DNA from: Stomorhina lunata
Lineage: Eukaryota; Arthropoda; Insecta; Diptera; Rhiniidae
DNA length: 64,000 nt
Assembly (NCBI GenBank): GCA_933228675.1
Contig: OW121741.1
Span: 119,581,564 to 119,645,563 of the forward strand
Direction: 5' to 3'
The notes under the pieces were generated by a model. The model ran no database searches and was not told the origin of the DNA. It saw only the letters and a program-made list of their open reading frames with translations. Shown piece after piece: positions 1 to 12,540 of the stretch. How positions within the stretch are numbered: the first letter of the stretch is position 1; each line of letters begins with the position of its first letter. A program made the translations under genes and the position numbers.

Positions 1-2
1 CT

Positions 3-206
3 ATTAAGCGCACGCAGTTTGGCAGTGGGATGAAGTTGAGAGCTAAATACCTGGGGCCCTACAAAGTTATAAAGAAATCGCCTCACGGGAGATACGAGGT
101 TGAGAAAGTCGGTAACCAAGAGGGTCCCAATAGAACCACTACAGTGGCCGAATACATGAAGCGATGGCAATCCGAGCCGGCTTGCCGTCAGGAGGGCCGA
201 TTGTAG
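3..206 (+). CDS. pol: Ty3/Gypsy-type Pol polyprotein, C-terminal end of integrase (5' part outside window)
   Basis: The open frame enters from the left edge and ends at a TAG at 204-206, leaving 67 residues. The visible peptide contains KLRAKYLGPYKVIKK (GPY at residues 18-20) followed by a short acidic/basic tail with VAEYMKRW. A GPY/F module after the catalytic core is the hallmark of the integrase C-terminus in Ty3/Gypsy retrotransposons, where it contributes to multimerisation and target choice. The protease, reverse transcriptase, RNase H and integrase catalytic core would lie to the left of the window. Base composition is clearly richer in G and C than the surroundings, as expected for a recently arrived coding element. 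The stop codon overlaps the first bases of the putative 3' LTR, a compact arrangement common in this group. Nothing in these 67 codons is broken, but whether the complete element is intact cannot be judged. Confidence 0.85.
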   Translation: MKRTQFGSGMKLRAKYLGPYKVIKKSPHGRYEVEKVGNQEGPNRTTTVAEYMKRWQSEPACRQEGRL

Positions 207-518
207 GATACACTACTAGTCGACAATACCGTACGTAGAATATTCTAGACAAACTAACGGACAATTTGGACAATGAAAGCAGACAAAAACCAAAAACAAC
301 AACAAGACGAAACGGACGACAAAACTGCAAAAGATGCACTCAATTTAGGTTTAGGCAGTCGTTGAATAGCCACCAAGCAGCACACACGCGCAGACAACTT
401 AAGTGAATTTAAGAACTTTAAACTTTTGAATTGAATTAATAAAAACCTTTATAATTTTATGCTACAATTAAAAAACTGTTTCATTGTTTTATTCGCCAAA
501 ATAAACAGCCATCCCACA
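202..518 (+). mobile_element. Putative 3' LTR of the Ty3/Gypsy element
   Basis: The segment begins TGTAGGAT and ends ATCCCACA. Reverse-complementing the end gives TGTGGGAT, so the termini form a 7/8 inverted repeat with the canonical TG...CA ends. It directly follows and overlaps the integrase stop codon. Two AATAAA polyadenylation signals lie inside (438-443 and 500-505), the second just before the end. Length is 317 bp, a normal size for insect Gypsy LTRs. The partner 5' LTR is outside the window, so the boundaries are inferred from termini and context, not from alignment. Confidence 0.7.
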
Positions 519-914
519 GGTAAGTATAGTATTATCTGAAATTAATAACATATTTATAATTAATTTTAACTATAGTGTAGTCTGAACTGTCTAAGGAATA
601 GTCGATGCTGGCTATAGTAGATTTAGTGGTGGCTATAATAGATTCGGTTTTTGCTACAGTTCGGTCAGTGTTATCTAAGCTATGGTCAGTTCGGTCAGTG
701 TTGTCTACGGTATAGTCAGTCTTAAGTTATAACTATGTTGCAGCAAATGTAAGACTAATATGCGAACATGGAATTAGAGAATACATAGATACTAATTTTT
801 GTATATAGTGTGAATACACATACCCAGCGAAACATTGATCATGTTCAGTAATGACTTAAAAAAAATAGTCCTTTAATTATGGTTTCAATTAAATTTTAGT
901 AATAACTTATTATC
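519..914. other. Flank of the LTR, no gene seen
   Basis: AT-rich sequence without an open frame or RNA gene that I can support. It contains one imperfect tandem duplication (see 660-719) and several related GGCTATA(G/A)TAGAT phrases at about 609-642. Confidence 0.6.
660..719 (+). repeat. Two-copy 30 bp tandem duplication
   Basis: Positions 660-689 and 690-719 are the same 30 bp word with a handful of substitutions. Both begin TTCGGTCAGTGTT and end with a GGTCAG/AGTCAG block. The similar phrase GCTATAGTAGATT lies just upstream. Confidence 0.8.
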
Positions 915-2665
915 ACGGGTCGGTGCAAAGAGAACAGAACTTTTAACTAAAATAGGTATTTTCTATAGAAAATTTATAGGTATTTTCTATAGAAAATTTA
1001 TTTATCAAAAATTGTTCTATAGAAAGTTTTTTTATAAGAAATTTTTCTATAGAAAATTTATTTGTCAAAAATTTTTTTATCAAAATTTTTCTACATTTTT
1101 TATCAAAAATGTTTCTATAAAACATTTTTTTAACAAAACGTTTTCTTTAGAAAATTTTTTTATCAAAAACTTTTCAATAGAAAATTTTTTTATCAAAAAC
1201 TTTTCAATAGAAAATTTTTTTATCAAAAATGTTTGTATGGAAAATTTTTTTTAATTAAAATTTTTTTTATCAAAACTTTTTCTATATTTTTTTTTTATCA
1301 AAAATATAGAAATTTTTTTTATCAGAAAATTTTTCTATAAAAAATTTTTGTAAAGAAAAACTTTTTTAACAAAAATTTCTGTATAGAAAATTTTTTTATC
1401 AAAAATTTTTATATAAAAAATTTTTTTGTCAAAAATTTTTCTATAGAAAAATTGTTTATCAAAAATTTTTATACAACATTTTTTATAAAATTTTTTTTAT
1501 GTTTTTTTTTATCAATAATTTTTCTATAAAAAATTTTCTATAGAAAAATTTTTAAACCAAAATTTTTTTTTATCAAAAATTTTTCAATATTTTTTTTATC
1601 AAAAAAATTTCTACAAAAAATTTTTCTGTATTTTAGTTATCAAACATTTTTCTATAAAATATTTTTTTATCAAAATTTTTTATTTTTTTATCAAAAATTT
1701 TTCTATAGAATATTTTTTATCCAAAATTTCTCTATGGAAAATTTTTTATCAAAAATTTTTCTATATACAATTTTTTATCAAAAATTATTCTATGGAAAAT
1801 TTTTTCAAAAATTTATCTAAGGAAAATTTTTTTATGAAAAAATTGTTCTATAGAAAATTTTTTTTTAACAAAAATTTTTGTATAGAAATTTTTTTTTTCA
1901 AAAATTTTTCTATAGAAAATTTTTTTATCAAAAATTTTTCTATAGAAAATTTTTTTTATCAAAAATTATTCTATAGAAAATTTTTTTCTCGAAAATTTTT
2001 CTATTGAAAATTTTTTGTCAAAAATTTACTATAGACAATTTTTTTATCAATAATTTTTCTATAGAATATTTTTTATCGAAATTTTTTTTTTAGAAAATTT
2101 TTTAATCAAAAATTTTTCTATAGCAATTTTTTTTTTCTAAAATTTTTCTATGGAAAATATTTTATCAAAAATTATTCTGTATAACATTTTTTTATTAAAA
2201 ATTTTTCTGAAGAAAATTTTGTTATCAAAAATTTTTCTATAGAAAATTTTTTTATCAAAAATTTTTGATAAAAAATTTTCTAAAAAAAAAATTCGATAAA
2301 AAAATGTTTTATAGAAAAATTTTTGATAAAAGAAATATAGAAATTCTTTTATCAAAAATTTTTCTATAAAACATTTTTTTATCAAAATTTTTTTATTAGA
2401 AAATTTTTTATCAAATTTTTTTTTTTTAATTTTTCTGTAGAGAATTTTTTTATCAAAAATTTTTCTATGGAAAATATTTAATAAAAAATTTTCTATGTAA
2501 AAGTTTTTTTCAAAAATTTTTTCTATAGAAATTTTTTTTTTATCAAAAATTTTTCTGTAGAAAATTTTTTGGATCGAAAATATCTAAAAAATATTAAAAT
2601 CTAAAATTGTTTAGTATTATAATTTTTTCTGTTTTGAAAAATATTCCCAATGTTTACAAAAATAA
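915..2665 (+). mobile_element. Dispersed repeat element carrying a CTATAGAAA minisatellite, copy 1
   Basis: Left flank CACGGGTCGGTGCAAAGAGA and right flank GGATCGAAAATATCTAAAAA (about 2571) followed by TATTCCCAATGTTTACAAAA both recur around a similar minisatellite at 20309-20990. Two copies sharing unique flanks on both sides of a tandem array mean that the array is the interior of one mobile or duplicated element and not a free-standing microsatellite. No open frame of the element's own is visible, so it is non-autonomous. Compared with the second copy it lacks about 35 bp between AGAACAG and ACTTTTAACTAAAATAGG. I found no convincing terminal inverted repeat or target duplication, so the class is unknown. 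Confidence 0.7.
943..2580 (+). repeat. 30 bp AT-rich minisatellite (TTTTTCTATAGAAAA family)
   Basis: About 50 degenerate units alternate a palindromic TTTTTCTATAGAAAA block with TTTTTTTATCAAAAA. Units differ by many substitutions and small indels, so the array is old. Between about 2265 and 2345 the orientation flips (TTTTTGATAAAA, TTTTCTAAAA) and then returns, a local inversion. Confidence 0.9.
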
Positions 2666-5164
2666 TTTTTTTAGGGCTTAGGTTTCAATTTCCGAAAAGG
2701 CTAAGTATAAAAATAAAGGTCCAAATCTGTTCCAAATGTTATCTTTTTTATTGAGGCTTTAAACATTTGAGCTGCACTTTGTCTACAATCTTCACTTGGA
2801 TAGCAAGCCATACAAAGATCGTTAAGCAGGCTTAGGAAGTAAATCTAACTCGATAGTTGGGAGTCACATAGGAGTCAGCTAGTTATAAGAAATGAGATCT
2901 ATAAGCAACTTTAAGCAGACAAAACGTATCTGTGTTAAAATAATGTCTTGAAGTGTCATTTCGTAAGTAGTCAAATCCAGTTTAAAACATGCTAACAATT
3001 AATGTGTAACGAAAACATTTGCTGGGTATATATATTTTTAAATGTATAGAAATTGTCTGCACTTTTGTTAAATGAAACAGTTTAGAGAAAATTTTCTACA
3101 CACACACACATACACACACAAATAACCACAATAAATAGTTAGAAATTATTTATTTTAACAGAAAATAAACTAAAAGCTTTCACATGACCAACGTCAACAT
3201 GAAAATCTATTGTTATTAAAGATACAAAAGAAAGGTCGTGGTAGAGATAATTTAGATTATTATTATTATTATTTCATACACACACACGCACACACACAAC
3301 GACAAGTAATAGAAATCATTATCCTTAATAAATACAATTGTTTGCTATACAAATAAATGTGTGTAGCCAATATGTCAAGAGCATGTTAAAATAAATATAA
3401 ATTCTGTTTATAGATCTGCACTTTATTAGACACAATAAATATTTATTTAGTAATAATTTATTAGCTTTAAAATGTTTTAAATAAAAATGTGTGGAAATAA
3501 TTTAGATCAACATAAAACATAACCTTGCTTTTGTGCAAAAAACATTTTATTGACTTTTTAACAATAGAAAGATTTTTTTATGTATACAATTATATATCAA
3601 CATATAGCAAAGAATATATTTATTTATTTCTATGATGATGGAAAATTTTCAGAGTGTGTTTTCCATTAAATTCATCATTAACACCTACAAATGTAGGACT
3701 ATCATATAATTTTATCGTCAGTACGAATTTTATATGTTTTTAGTTCATGAATTGTTTTTTGGTTATTTGCTTATTTATTAAACTGACACGTTTTCAATTA
3801 TAGTCATTAGCAAAGTTCTTAAATTACTCAATTTGTCGAATATTATTGCTACTACTGCTGCTGCTGTTGTTGGTTAAAACAATATTGAACCATTTTATTA
3901 TTTTGTTTTGGTTTCATATGGTTTAACTCAAATTAACACCATATCCTTTTTAACAAAAAACTTTTTCAAAAAAAAGTTTTCCATAACCAAGCTTTGTATT
4001 AAATAGTTTAGCTAAAAACTTTTATAACCAAAAATGTGTGCTTTTGACTACAATGAAATATGGAAAGTTTAACCAACAAAGTCTTAAACAAGATTTTAAA
4101 GCTTTAAAAAATAGTTAAAAATAATTTTTGTATAAAAGGTTTTCAAAAAAATGGTAGCTTTTTATAAAGCTTTATAGCTATAAAAGGTTTATAATATGAG
4201 AGCTTTTAACAACAATCTAAATAAAGTAAAATTTTTTAGTCAAAAGAACTTTTAACAACAAAGCATAAAACCAGATTTCAAAGCTTTAAAACATAACTTT
4301 GTATGCATTTCATATAAACGCTATTACAACAATATTTGTGTGAAAGATTAAAAAAAAAAACTAAATATTTTTCAATCATAAAAGCTATTTAAATAATTAA
4401 TATAACTGCTAAGATGAATCAACGATTTTGAAAATATTTAAATACATAAATTAAAATTTTATCAAAAAATACAAAAAGCTTTTAAGAAAATCCTCTTTAA
4501 AAATTACTTTGATAATACATTAGCATGGAATACAAATTGATTTTAAAAATCAAATCTGTTAAAATTTAAAAATTTATAATATTTAAGTTCTTTGTGATAT
4601 TTAAAACTTCAAATTAAGGAGCTTTTAAATATTATGCTTATGTTGACTAATAACGCCAACTTTTCTTAAAAAACAAATCTAATATATTAAGCTTTTAAAA
4701 TTGAAAACTTAAAAAAACGCGTTTAACGTGAAATTAGGGGTTTCGATTTTATTACACTTAAATGTGCTTTCTTTAAATATCAAAGAGCTTTTTTATAATC
4801 AAGGAATATGAATGACTATGCTCACTTTTACAAAGTGAACACTTTTCAATATTTTAAAGTTTTAAAAGTGCTTTTACTTAAAGCTTATAATATTTAATGG
4901 AATTTGCTGCAAGTATATAAAAGTAAAGTTTTTTATAATAAAGAAATACCAACAGCTTTTAACGACAACTTTTAGTTAAAAAAATTCTAACATATTAAAC
5001 TTTTTTAAAGATTTCGATGACAAAATTGCACCAAAATATAATTTTTTTAATATGTTTCTAAAAAAGCTTTAGAAATACCAATGACATTTTCACTTTTAAA
5101 AGTTTTACATAGTAAATATAGCTTTCAATATTTAAAAATATAGACTAAAATTTTTGAATATTTA

Positions 5165-5470
5165 AAAGCTTATAATGTTAAACACAATAACTCTATAAGA
5201 AAAAATAAATAAAAGTAAAGCTTTCTACAATAAAGCTTCTTCTGTCATTTAGAAACATTTTATATACAAAAATAAAGATATTTAAAAGCTTTTAAGTCAG
5301 AGATTTTGAAAGTTGCCTTTTGTAAGACTTTGGTTATAAAAAAGCTCTTTGATATTTAACAGCTTATTATGTTAAACACGATAACTCTATAAAAAAAATA
5401 AATGAAAGTAAAGCTTTCTATAATAAAGCTTCTTCTGTCACTTTGAAATATATTATATAAAAAAATAAAG
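5165..5470 (+). repeat. Local direct duplication of about 110 bp
   Basis: The stretch around GTTAAACACAATAACTCTAT (5178) recurs at 5371 as GTTAAACACGATAACTCTAT, offset 193 bp. Similarity continues through GTAAAGCTTTCTA and AATAAAGCTTCTTCTGTCA in both. Confidence 0.8.
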
Positions 5471-6154
5471 TCTTTGATTATAAAAAAGTTCTTTGATATA
5501 AATTACTTATGTTATAAAGATTTTGATATTTAAGTCCCCTTAATTTAAGTTTTAAATAATAAAGTCATGTCTCATACTCAGAAATCTAAAAAGCTTTTGA
5601 TAGCTTAAAACTTAATATGTAAAAATTTCCTTATAAGAGCTTTTTAAAACAAGAGGTTTTGATTGAGATCTTTATACAGTTTAAAAACCTATTTCATCTT
5701 TTGTATTTTTAAAAATTAAAATTATATTAATTTATTGTTTTAAATATTTTATACTAAAAAGCTTTCTTATCAGAAAAATGTTAGACATATAAAAGTTTAT
5801 GGTATTAAAACATTAGATACTTTATTGCATTTTTTGAGCATATCAGAGCTTCCAATGTTATTTTTAAAAAAATCAAATAAACAATTTTTTAATAGGTTAC
5901 AAATTCTTAAAGTTAAGCTTTCAATAACATTTTTTATGCATTAATGGCACTTTATAGACATTTTTGATGATTAAAGTTTGATATTCAAAGCTTCTAACAG
6001 CTATAATATTTTTGATAAAAGCTTATTTTTTTGATAAAAGAAAAAACTTATAATATTCAATTGATAGTATAAATCTGCTGAATCAACTTAAAGAAAAAAT
6101 TTTAAGCTTTTATGAAGCTTTCATGATATTTTTGTCATTGAAAGCTTCAGATAG

Positions 6155-6480
6155 GAGCCGGCTCTACAGCACAATATGCGAACTTTTACAAAATAACTTT
6201 TGAACTTTCACACCGGCACACTATGTATGAGCGAAACGCAACTATGTTTGTCCCGCTCACACTTACGAAAATTGTCTTTGCAAAGTCAGACGTCTTTTCC
6301 AAGCAAGTGCTGCCAGATTCTATTTTTTTGCTCGATTATATGAAGAATTTTTGTCATCAAAATCTTTAGATCAGCGGTTGGTAGCAGCAGAGAAAATTGT
6401 GTTCTCGCTTCATCATTTGTGTTTTATAGCGATTTATGTAATTTTTCGGTGAGAGTTTGTAAAATTGTTTTTCTCTATTT
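6155..6480. other. GC-richer island of unknown nature
   Basis: Inside very AT-rich DNA this patch has words such as GGAGCCGGCTCTACAGCAC, CACACCGGCACACTATGTAT and CAGCGGTTGGTAGCAGCAG. It has no long open frame and no tRNA-like fold that I can see. It could be a fragment of a short interspersed element or a regulatory patch; I cannot tell which. Confidence 0.3.
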
Positions 6481-8439
6481 TCGAAATTAAAAAAAAAAAT
6501 CATTTTGGATAAATAGTTTAATAACTAAATCAGTAGCGAAAAAAGCTTCTGTACAACTTAAGTTATTTTTAAGTTTTATAAACATAATTCCCAAATATTG
6601 GTTTTTTGGGTAACTTCTCGAATACTAAAGCTCATTCCAAAAGATATTTTTTTTATAATTTTTTCACAAATCTTTAAAAGCTGCAACAAAAACTCTTTTT
6701 TGTGTAATGCTTAAAAGAGCTTTCGAAAACAATATTTTTTAAATTTTTCAAAAAATTTACTGATGTATTTTAAATATTAAGTTCAGAAAAAGTCATAAAA
6801 AAATATTTTCAATAATTTTGAAAATTGCTTAAAAACTTAATTAATTTTTTCAAACGGTGTTTTATATGTGATATCCTTATAAGATTTTTATGTATGTACG
6901 TACATATGTATTTATTTTGTATTCTGCCCATCTTTGTTTATATATTAAAGCTTAAGGATACACATGTATCTTTTATATCAATGTTGGCTTGTAAATCAGT
7001 TAACTTTTCATATCAAATAAGATGTTATTTGAATTAGTTTTTCTCTTGTGTGCTTTGCCAACTCTTTGTCTTTTTCCTACTGACAGGATAATTGTTATTC
7101 AAGCTTTATACTTTCTTGAGACAAATTGTTGCTTATTGTATACAAGATGTACGAGTTGTATGAAAGAGTCCATGTGTCTTTGTTTAGGTATTTTTTTTTT
7201 CTTTGCTTTGGCATTGTTGGCATTTGAAAAGAATATATAATTTTGTTTTGTATCCCTAAAGGAATGTTGATGCGTAAATATGTTTTAAGTAGGGGTGTTC
7301 AAGTTAGAGAAAACTGTTTTGGGAGAAGAGGTTTTTAGTTAAGTTAATGGATGAAAATGTCCCCAAAATCCATTTGTCTTTAAAGCAGTAAAGTAATTTC
7401 TGTGAAATTTTTTTTGTTAAAAATTTTCCTGAGTGTCTTGAATACCTCTAATATGTATTTTGCCACAATTAATTACATAGAGCATGTGTGTGTATGTGCA
7501 TGTGTATTTTATGTATTTCTTTTTTTTTCAACCTAAAGTTATTCCTTCTGGCAAAAAATAAAAGTTTTTGCTTTAACTTAAATTCTCATTAGCAATTAGT
7601 TTGTCAAAAGTTAGTTAAGAAGTTTGTTAACACACAAAAAAAACCCCCCGAAAGAATAAGAAATGCTAAACTTTTCTTCCAAAGTGATATAATGCAAAAT
7701 GTTTCTCTTTTCTTTCATTCTTTAAGTTTTAGTTTGATAAGGAGTTATTATAGTTCATGAGCTTTGGGTATTCTTTGGATATTTTTTTTTTTATTATTGA
7801 AAATATATAAATATTATTTTATCTTAATGGATATTTGTTTGCTTAAGGAAGGAAGTTAAATAAAGTGGTATTTTATTAAATTAAGTTTTAGCTATAGATA
7901 AATAAGTTATAAGAAAATTTAATAATAAATTTTATGTTTTAGTAAATTTTTCTTTATTTAGTCAAACAAAACAAAAAAAGTTTTTGAGATTTTAAATTAA
8001 AACTTTTTTCCCGGTATAATTTTAATATTAAGCACAGTTGACCTTTATTGCTTATTTGGCTGAATTTTTGGTATAAACAATAATTTTGGTTATTCTTAAC
8101 TATACACTTGAGAGTTGCAAGTTGCGTTGCAAAACTTTTTCCTTGTTAAACAGCGCAATTTTATTTGCCGCCACCATTACCATCTAGAAATAAGTTGTTC
8201 ATAGCTTTTGAAAACCACAATAACCTCTAACTAAAAGTTTTTTTTATGAAAAAATAAGAAAAATATTTACCACAAGCTTAACAACAAGAGATCGCTGTAA
8301 AATTAGTAACAAAGCTTTACAAATAACTTTTACCTCAAAATAAGCAAAAATATGTAAAACAACAACTAAGACCCAGGGATGGGAAATGGCTTTCTTAATT
8401 TTGTATCAAATATAATGCAGTACGAGCAGCTACGAGTAT

Positions 8440-9070
8440 GGTCAAGTATGGACCGCTTGTCACGGGATATTAAAGTAATTTTTAAATTAAGATCTTAAAT
8501 GGTCAGTTTTGTCATCATTACTTATATGGGAGCTAGGTTCAAATGAGGACCGATTTTATCGAAATTTACTTATTTAGAGTTTATTAAAAAATTATGTGGG
8601 TAATAGTTTTTTGTTGTTTGTTTTGTTTAGAAGTTTTTTTGTAATTCAAACCGGCAATTGGGGAATGCCGAACAACCCTATCACTCAGGAAGAACCAGAC
8701 CGCTAAAAAAATTATGTGTGTAACAAAGAAAAATTAAATTGTCATTATCTTCAGATTTATAAGCGTTTTGTGAATTTAGAGGCATTGGAGTGACTTTAAT
8801 CAGAAGATATTTTATGGGAGATAGGGTCAAATATAAACCGATTTCAACAAAATTTGTTACAGTTATTTTAATTCATATCAAAATTTTTAAGAAATATAAA
8901 AATTTCTAAAAAAAATAATGAAACCTATGGGAGGTACCCGAAATAAGGAACAAACTTTAGACAATTTTAATAGTGATAGAATTTTGAATGATAGTGCTTT
9001 TTTTAACAGGCTTTGTCCTTGTAGCAAAAACATATTTTTTGCAGAGTGTTATGAAAGTATATCGAAAATT
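8440..9070 (+). repeat. Partial copy of the dispersed fly repeat also seen at 15994-18573
   Basis: Shared phrases in the same order with the copy further right: TATGGGAGCTAGG..TCAAATGAGGACCGATTT, CATTATCTTCAGATTTATAA..GCGTTTT, GGGAGATAGGGTCAAATATA, and CCTATGGGAGGTACC. It has no open frame and is heavily diverged. Confidence 0.7.
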
Positions 9071-9079
9071 GTGCCCTTA

Positions 9080-12000
9080 AGTTATTTTTTTAAATAAAAA
9101 ATTTAAATATCGAAATTTTTCTATAAACAATTTTAAAATCGTAAGTTTTCTATAAAAAATTTTAACTTCTAAAATTTTCTATAAAAAAATTTAACTTCTA
9201 AAATTTTCTATTAAAAATTTCAACATCGAAAATTTTTTTATAAAAAATTTTCTATAAAAAATTTTAACATCGAAAATTTTCTATAAAAAAATTTTAACAT
9301 CGAAAATTTTCTGTAAAAAATTTTCACATCGAAAATTTCCTATTAAAATTGTAACATCGAGAATTTTCTATAAAGTATTTTAGCATCGAAAATTTTTCTA
9401 TAAAAAATTTTAACATCAAAAATTTTTCTATAAAAAATTGTAACATCGAAAATTTTTCTATAAAAAATTTTCATATAGAAAATTTTCACATCGAACATTT
9501 TCTATAAAAAATTTAACATCGAAAATTTTCTATAAAAAATAACAATGAAAATTTGCAATAAAAAATTAATTTTATATTTAATTAACATCGAAAATTTTCT
9601 ATAAAAAATTTAACATCGAAAATTTTCTATAAAAAATTTAACATCGAAAATTTTCTATAAAATATTTAACATAGAAAATTTTCTATAAAAAATTGAACAT
9701 CGAAAATTTTCTATAAAAAATTTAACATCCAAAATTTTCTATAAAAAATTTAACATAGAAAATTTTCTATAAAGAAAATGCTAACATCGAAAAATTTCTA
9801 TAAAATACATCGAAAAATTTTAACATAAAAATTTTTCTATAAAAAAATTTAACATTAAAAATTTGTTTATAAAAAATTTTAACATCCAAAATTTTCTATT
9901 AAAAATTTTAACATCAAGAATTTTCTATAAAAAATTTAACATCGAAAATTTTCAATGTAAAAATTTTTTATAGAAAATTTTCGATGTTCAAATTAACGTC
10001 GAAAATTTTTCTATAAAAATTTTAACATCGAAAATTTTTCTATAAAAAATTTTAACATCGAAAATTTTTCTATAAAACATTTTAACATCGAAAATTTTTT
10101 TATAAAATATTTTAACATCGAAAATTTTCTATTAAAAAAAAATTTAACATCGAAAATGTTCTGTAAAAAATTCTCACATCGAAAATTTCTTATTCAAATG
10201 GTAAAACCAAAAATATTCTATAAAGTATTTTAACATCGAAAATTCTTCTTTAAAAAATTTTTGCATCGAAAATTTTTTATTAAAAATTCTAACATCGAAA
10301 ATTTTCTATAAAACTATTTTAAGATCGAAAATTTTTCTATAACAAATTTTAACATCGAAAATTTTTCTATAAAACATTTTAACATCGAAAATTTTTTTAT
10401 AAAAAATTTTAACATCGAAAATTTTCTATAAAAAAAATTTAACATCGAAAATATTCTTTACAAAATTCTCACATCGAAAATTTTTTATTCAAATTGTAAA
10501 ACCGAAAATTTTCTATAAAGTATTTTAACATCGAAAATTCTTCTATAAAAAATTTTAACATCGAACATTTTTTATTAAAAATTCTAACATCGAAAATTTT
10601 CTATAAAAATATTTTAACATCGAAAATTTTTCTATAACAAATTTTAACATCGAAAATTTTTCTATAAAAAATTTTAACATCAAAAATTTTTTTATAAAAA
10701 ATTTTAACATCGAAAATTTTTCTATACAAAATTTTAATATCGAAAATTTTTCTATAAAAGATTTTAACATCGAAATTTTTTTTTTTAAATTTTAACAACG
10801 AAAATTTTCTATAAAAAATTTTCACATCGAAAATTTTCTATAAAAAATTTTAACATAGAAAATTTTCTATAAAAAAATTTTAACATCGAAAATTTTTCTA
10901 TAAAAAATATTAACATAATTTTCTATAAAAAATTTAAATATCGAAAATTTTTCTATAAAAAATTTTAGCATCGAGAATTTTCCATAAAAAATTTTTAAAT
11001 TCGAAAATTTTTTATTAAAAAGTTTTAACATCGAAAATTTTTTATAAACAATTTCAATATCAAAAATTTTCTTAAAAAATTTTAACTTCGAAAACTTTCT
11101 TTAAAAATTTTAACATCGAAAGTTATCTTTAAAAATTTTAACATATAAAATTTTCTATAAAAAATATTAACATCGAAAATTTCCAGTAAAAAATTTCAAC
11201 ATCAAAAATTTTCGAAATTTTCTTTAAATAATTTTAACATCAAACATTTTCTACAAAGAATTTTAACATTGAAAATTTTTTACTTAAAATTTTAACATCA
11301 AAATTTTCTATAAAGTATTTTAACAAATAATTTTAATTTTCTATAAAAAATTTAACATCGAAAATTTTCAATGTAAAAATTTTTTATAGAAAATTTTCGA
11401 TGTTCAAATTAAAGTCGAAAATTTTTCTATAAAACATTTTAACATCGAAAATTTTTCTATAAAACATTTTAACATCGAAAATTTTTTTATAAAAAATTTT
11501 AACATCGAAAATTTTCTATAAAAAAAAATTAACATCGAAAATATTCTTTAAAAAATTCTCACATCGAAAATTTCTTATTCAAATTGTAAAACCGAAAATT
11601 TTCTATAAAGTATTTTAACATCGAAAATTCTTCTATAAAAAATTTTAACATCGAACATTTTTTATTAAAAATTCTAACATCGAAAATTTTCTATAAAAAT
11701 ATTTTAACATCGAAAATTTTTCTATATCAAATTTTAACATCAAAAATTTTTCTATAAAAAATTTTAACATCAAAAATTTTTTTATAAAAAATTTTAACAT
11801 CGAAAATTTTTCTATACAAAATTTTAATATCGAAAATTTTTCTATAAAAATTTTTAACATCGAATTTTTTTTTTTAAATTTTAACAACAAAAATTTTCTA
11901 TAAAAAATTTTCACATCGAAAATTTTCTATAAAAAATTTTAACATAGAAAATTTTCTATAAAAAAATTTTAGCATCGAAAATGTTTCTATAAAAAATATT

Positions 12001-12540
12001 AACATCATTTTCTATAAAAAATTTAAATATCGAAAATTTTTCTATAAAATATTTTAGCATCGAGAATTTTCCATAAAAGATTTTTAAATTCGAAAATTTT
12101 TTATTAAAAAATTTTAACAACGAAAATTTTTTATAAACAATTTCAACATCAAAAATTTTCTTAAAAAATTTTAACTTCGAAAGCTTTCTTTAAAAATATT
12201 AACACCGAGAGTTATCTTTAAAAATTTTAACATATAAAATTTTCTATAAAAAATATTAACATCGAAAATTTCCAGTAAAAAATTTCAACATCAAAAATTT
12301 TCGAAATTTTCTTTAAATAATTTTAACATCAAACATTTTCTACAAAGAATTTTAACATCGAAAATTTTATATACAAAATTTTAACATCGAAAATTTTTTA
12401 CTTAAAATTTTAACATCAAAATTTTCTATAAAGTATTTTAACAAAAAATTTTAACATCGAAAATTGTTCTATAGAAAATTTTAACATCGAAAATTTTTCT
12501 ATAAAAAAATTTTAACATCAAACATTTTCTATAAAAATAT
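9080..12540 (+). repeat. 30 bp minisatellite (TTTTAACATCGAAAA family) with higher-order repeats
   Basis: Units combine TTTTAACATCGAAAATTTT with CTATAAAAAA. Variant units are shared at regular distances: 10551 with 11641 and 10491 with 11581 (offset 1090), 11041 with 12130 (offset 1089), 10196 with 10491 (offset 295), and 9951 with 11367 (offset 1416). The array therefore grew partly by duplication of multi-unit blocks of about 0.3 and 1.09 kb, as expected from unequal exchange. A unit-level inversion (TTTTTTATAGAAAATTTTCG) marks each large block at about 9965 and 11380. Confidence 0.9.

Larger units (their letters stand above)
2666..8365. other. AT-rich non-coding stretch, no gene seen
   Basis: No open frame with recognisable similarity. 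Contents noted: short CA-rich microsatellites at about 3098-3125 and 3271-3300, an ATT run at about 3256-3272, a CTG/TTG run at about 3851-3873, many recurring AAAGCTTTTAA words between 3960 and 6150, and a GC-richer patch at about 6155-6480. The short open frames at 6825-7240 have fly-intron composition and no protein signature. Confidence 0.5.

Noticed and set aside
139..339. A 66-codon minus-strand frame overlapping the LTR
   Set aside because: It is antisense to the integrase tail and LTR and has no features of its own.
943..2385. Several 60-90 codon frames inside the minisatellites here and at 10.5-11.9, 19.8-20.7, 29.4, 35.7-36.2, 41.1, 55.1 and 57.7 kb
   Set aside because: They are low-complexity F/K/I/N-rich by-products of AT-rich tandem repeats without conserved features.
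6825..7240. Two overlapping 70-codon frames that look hydrophobic
   Set aside because: Composition is that of T-rich intronic DNA; there is no conserved motif, no neighbouring exon signal, and no support beyond length.
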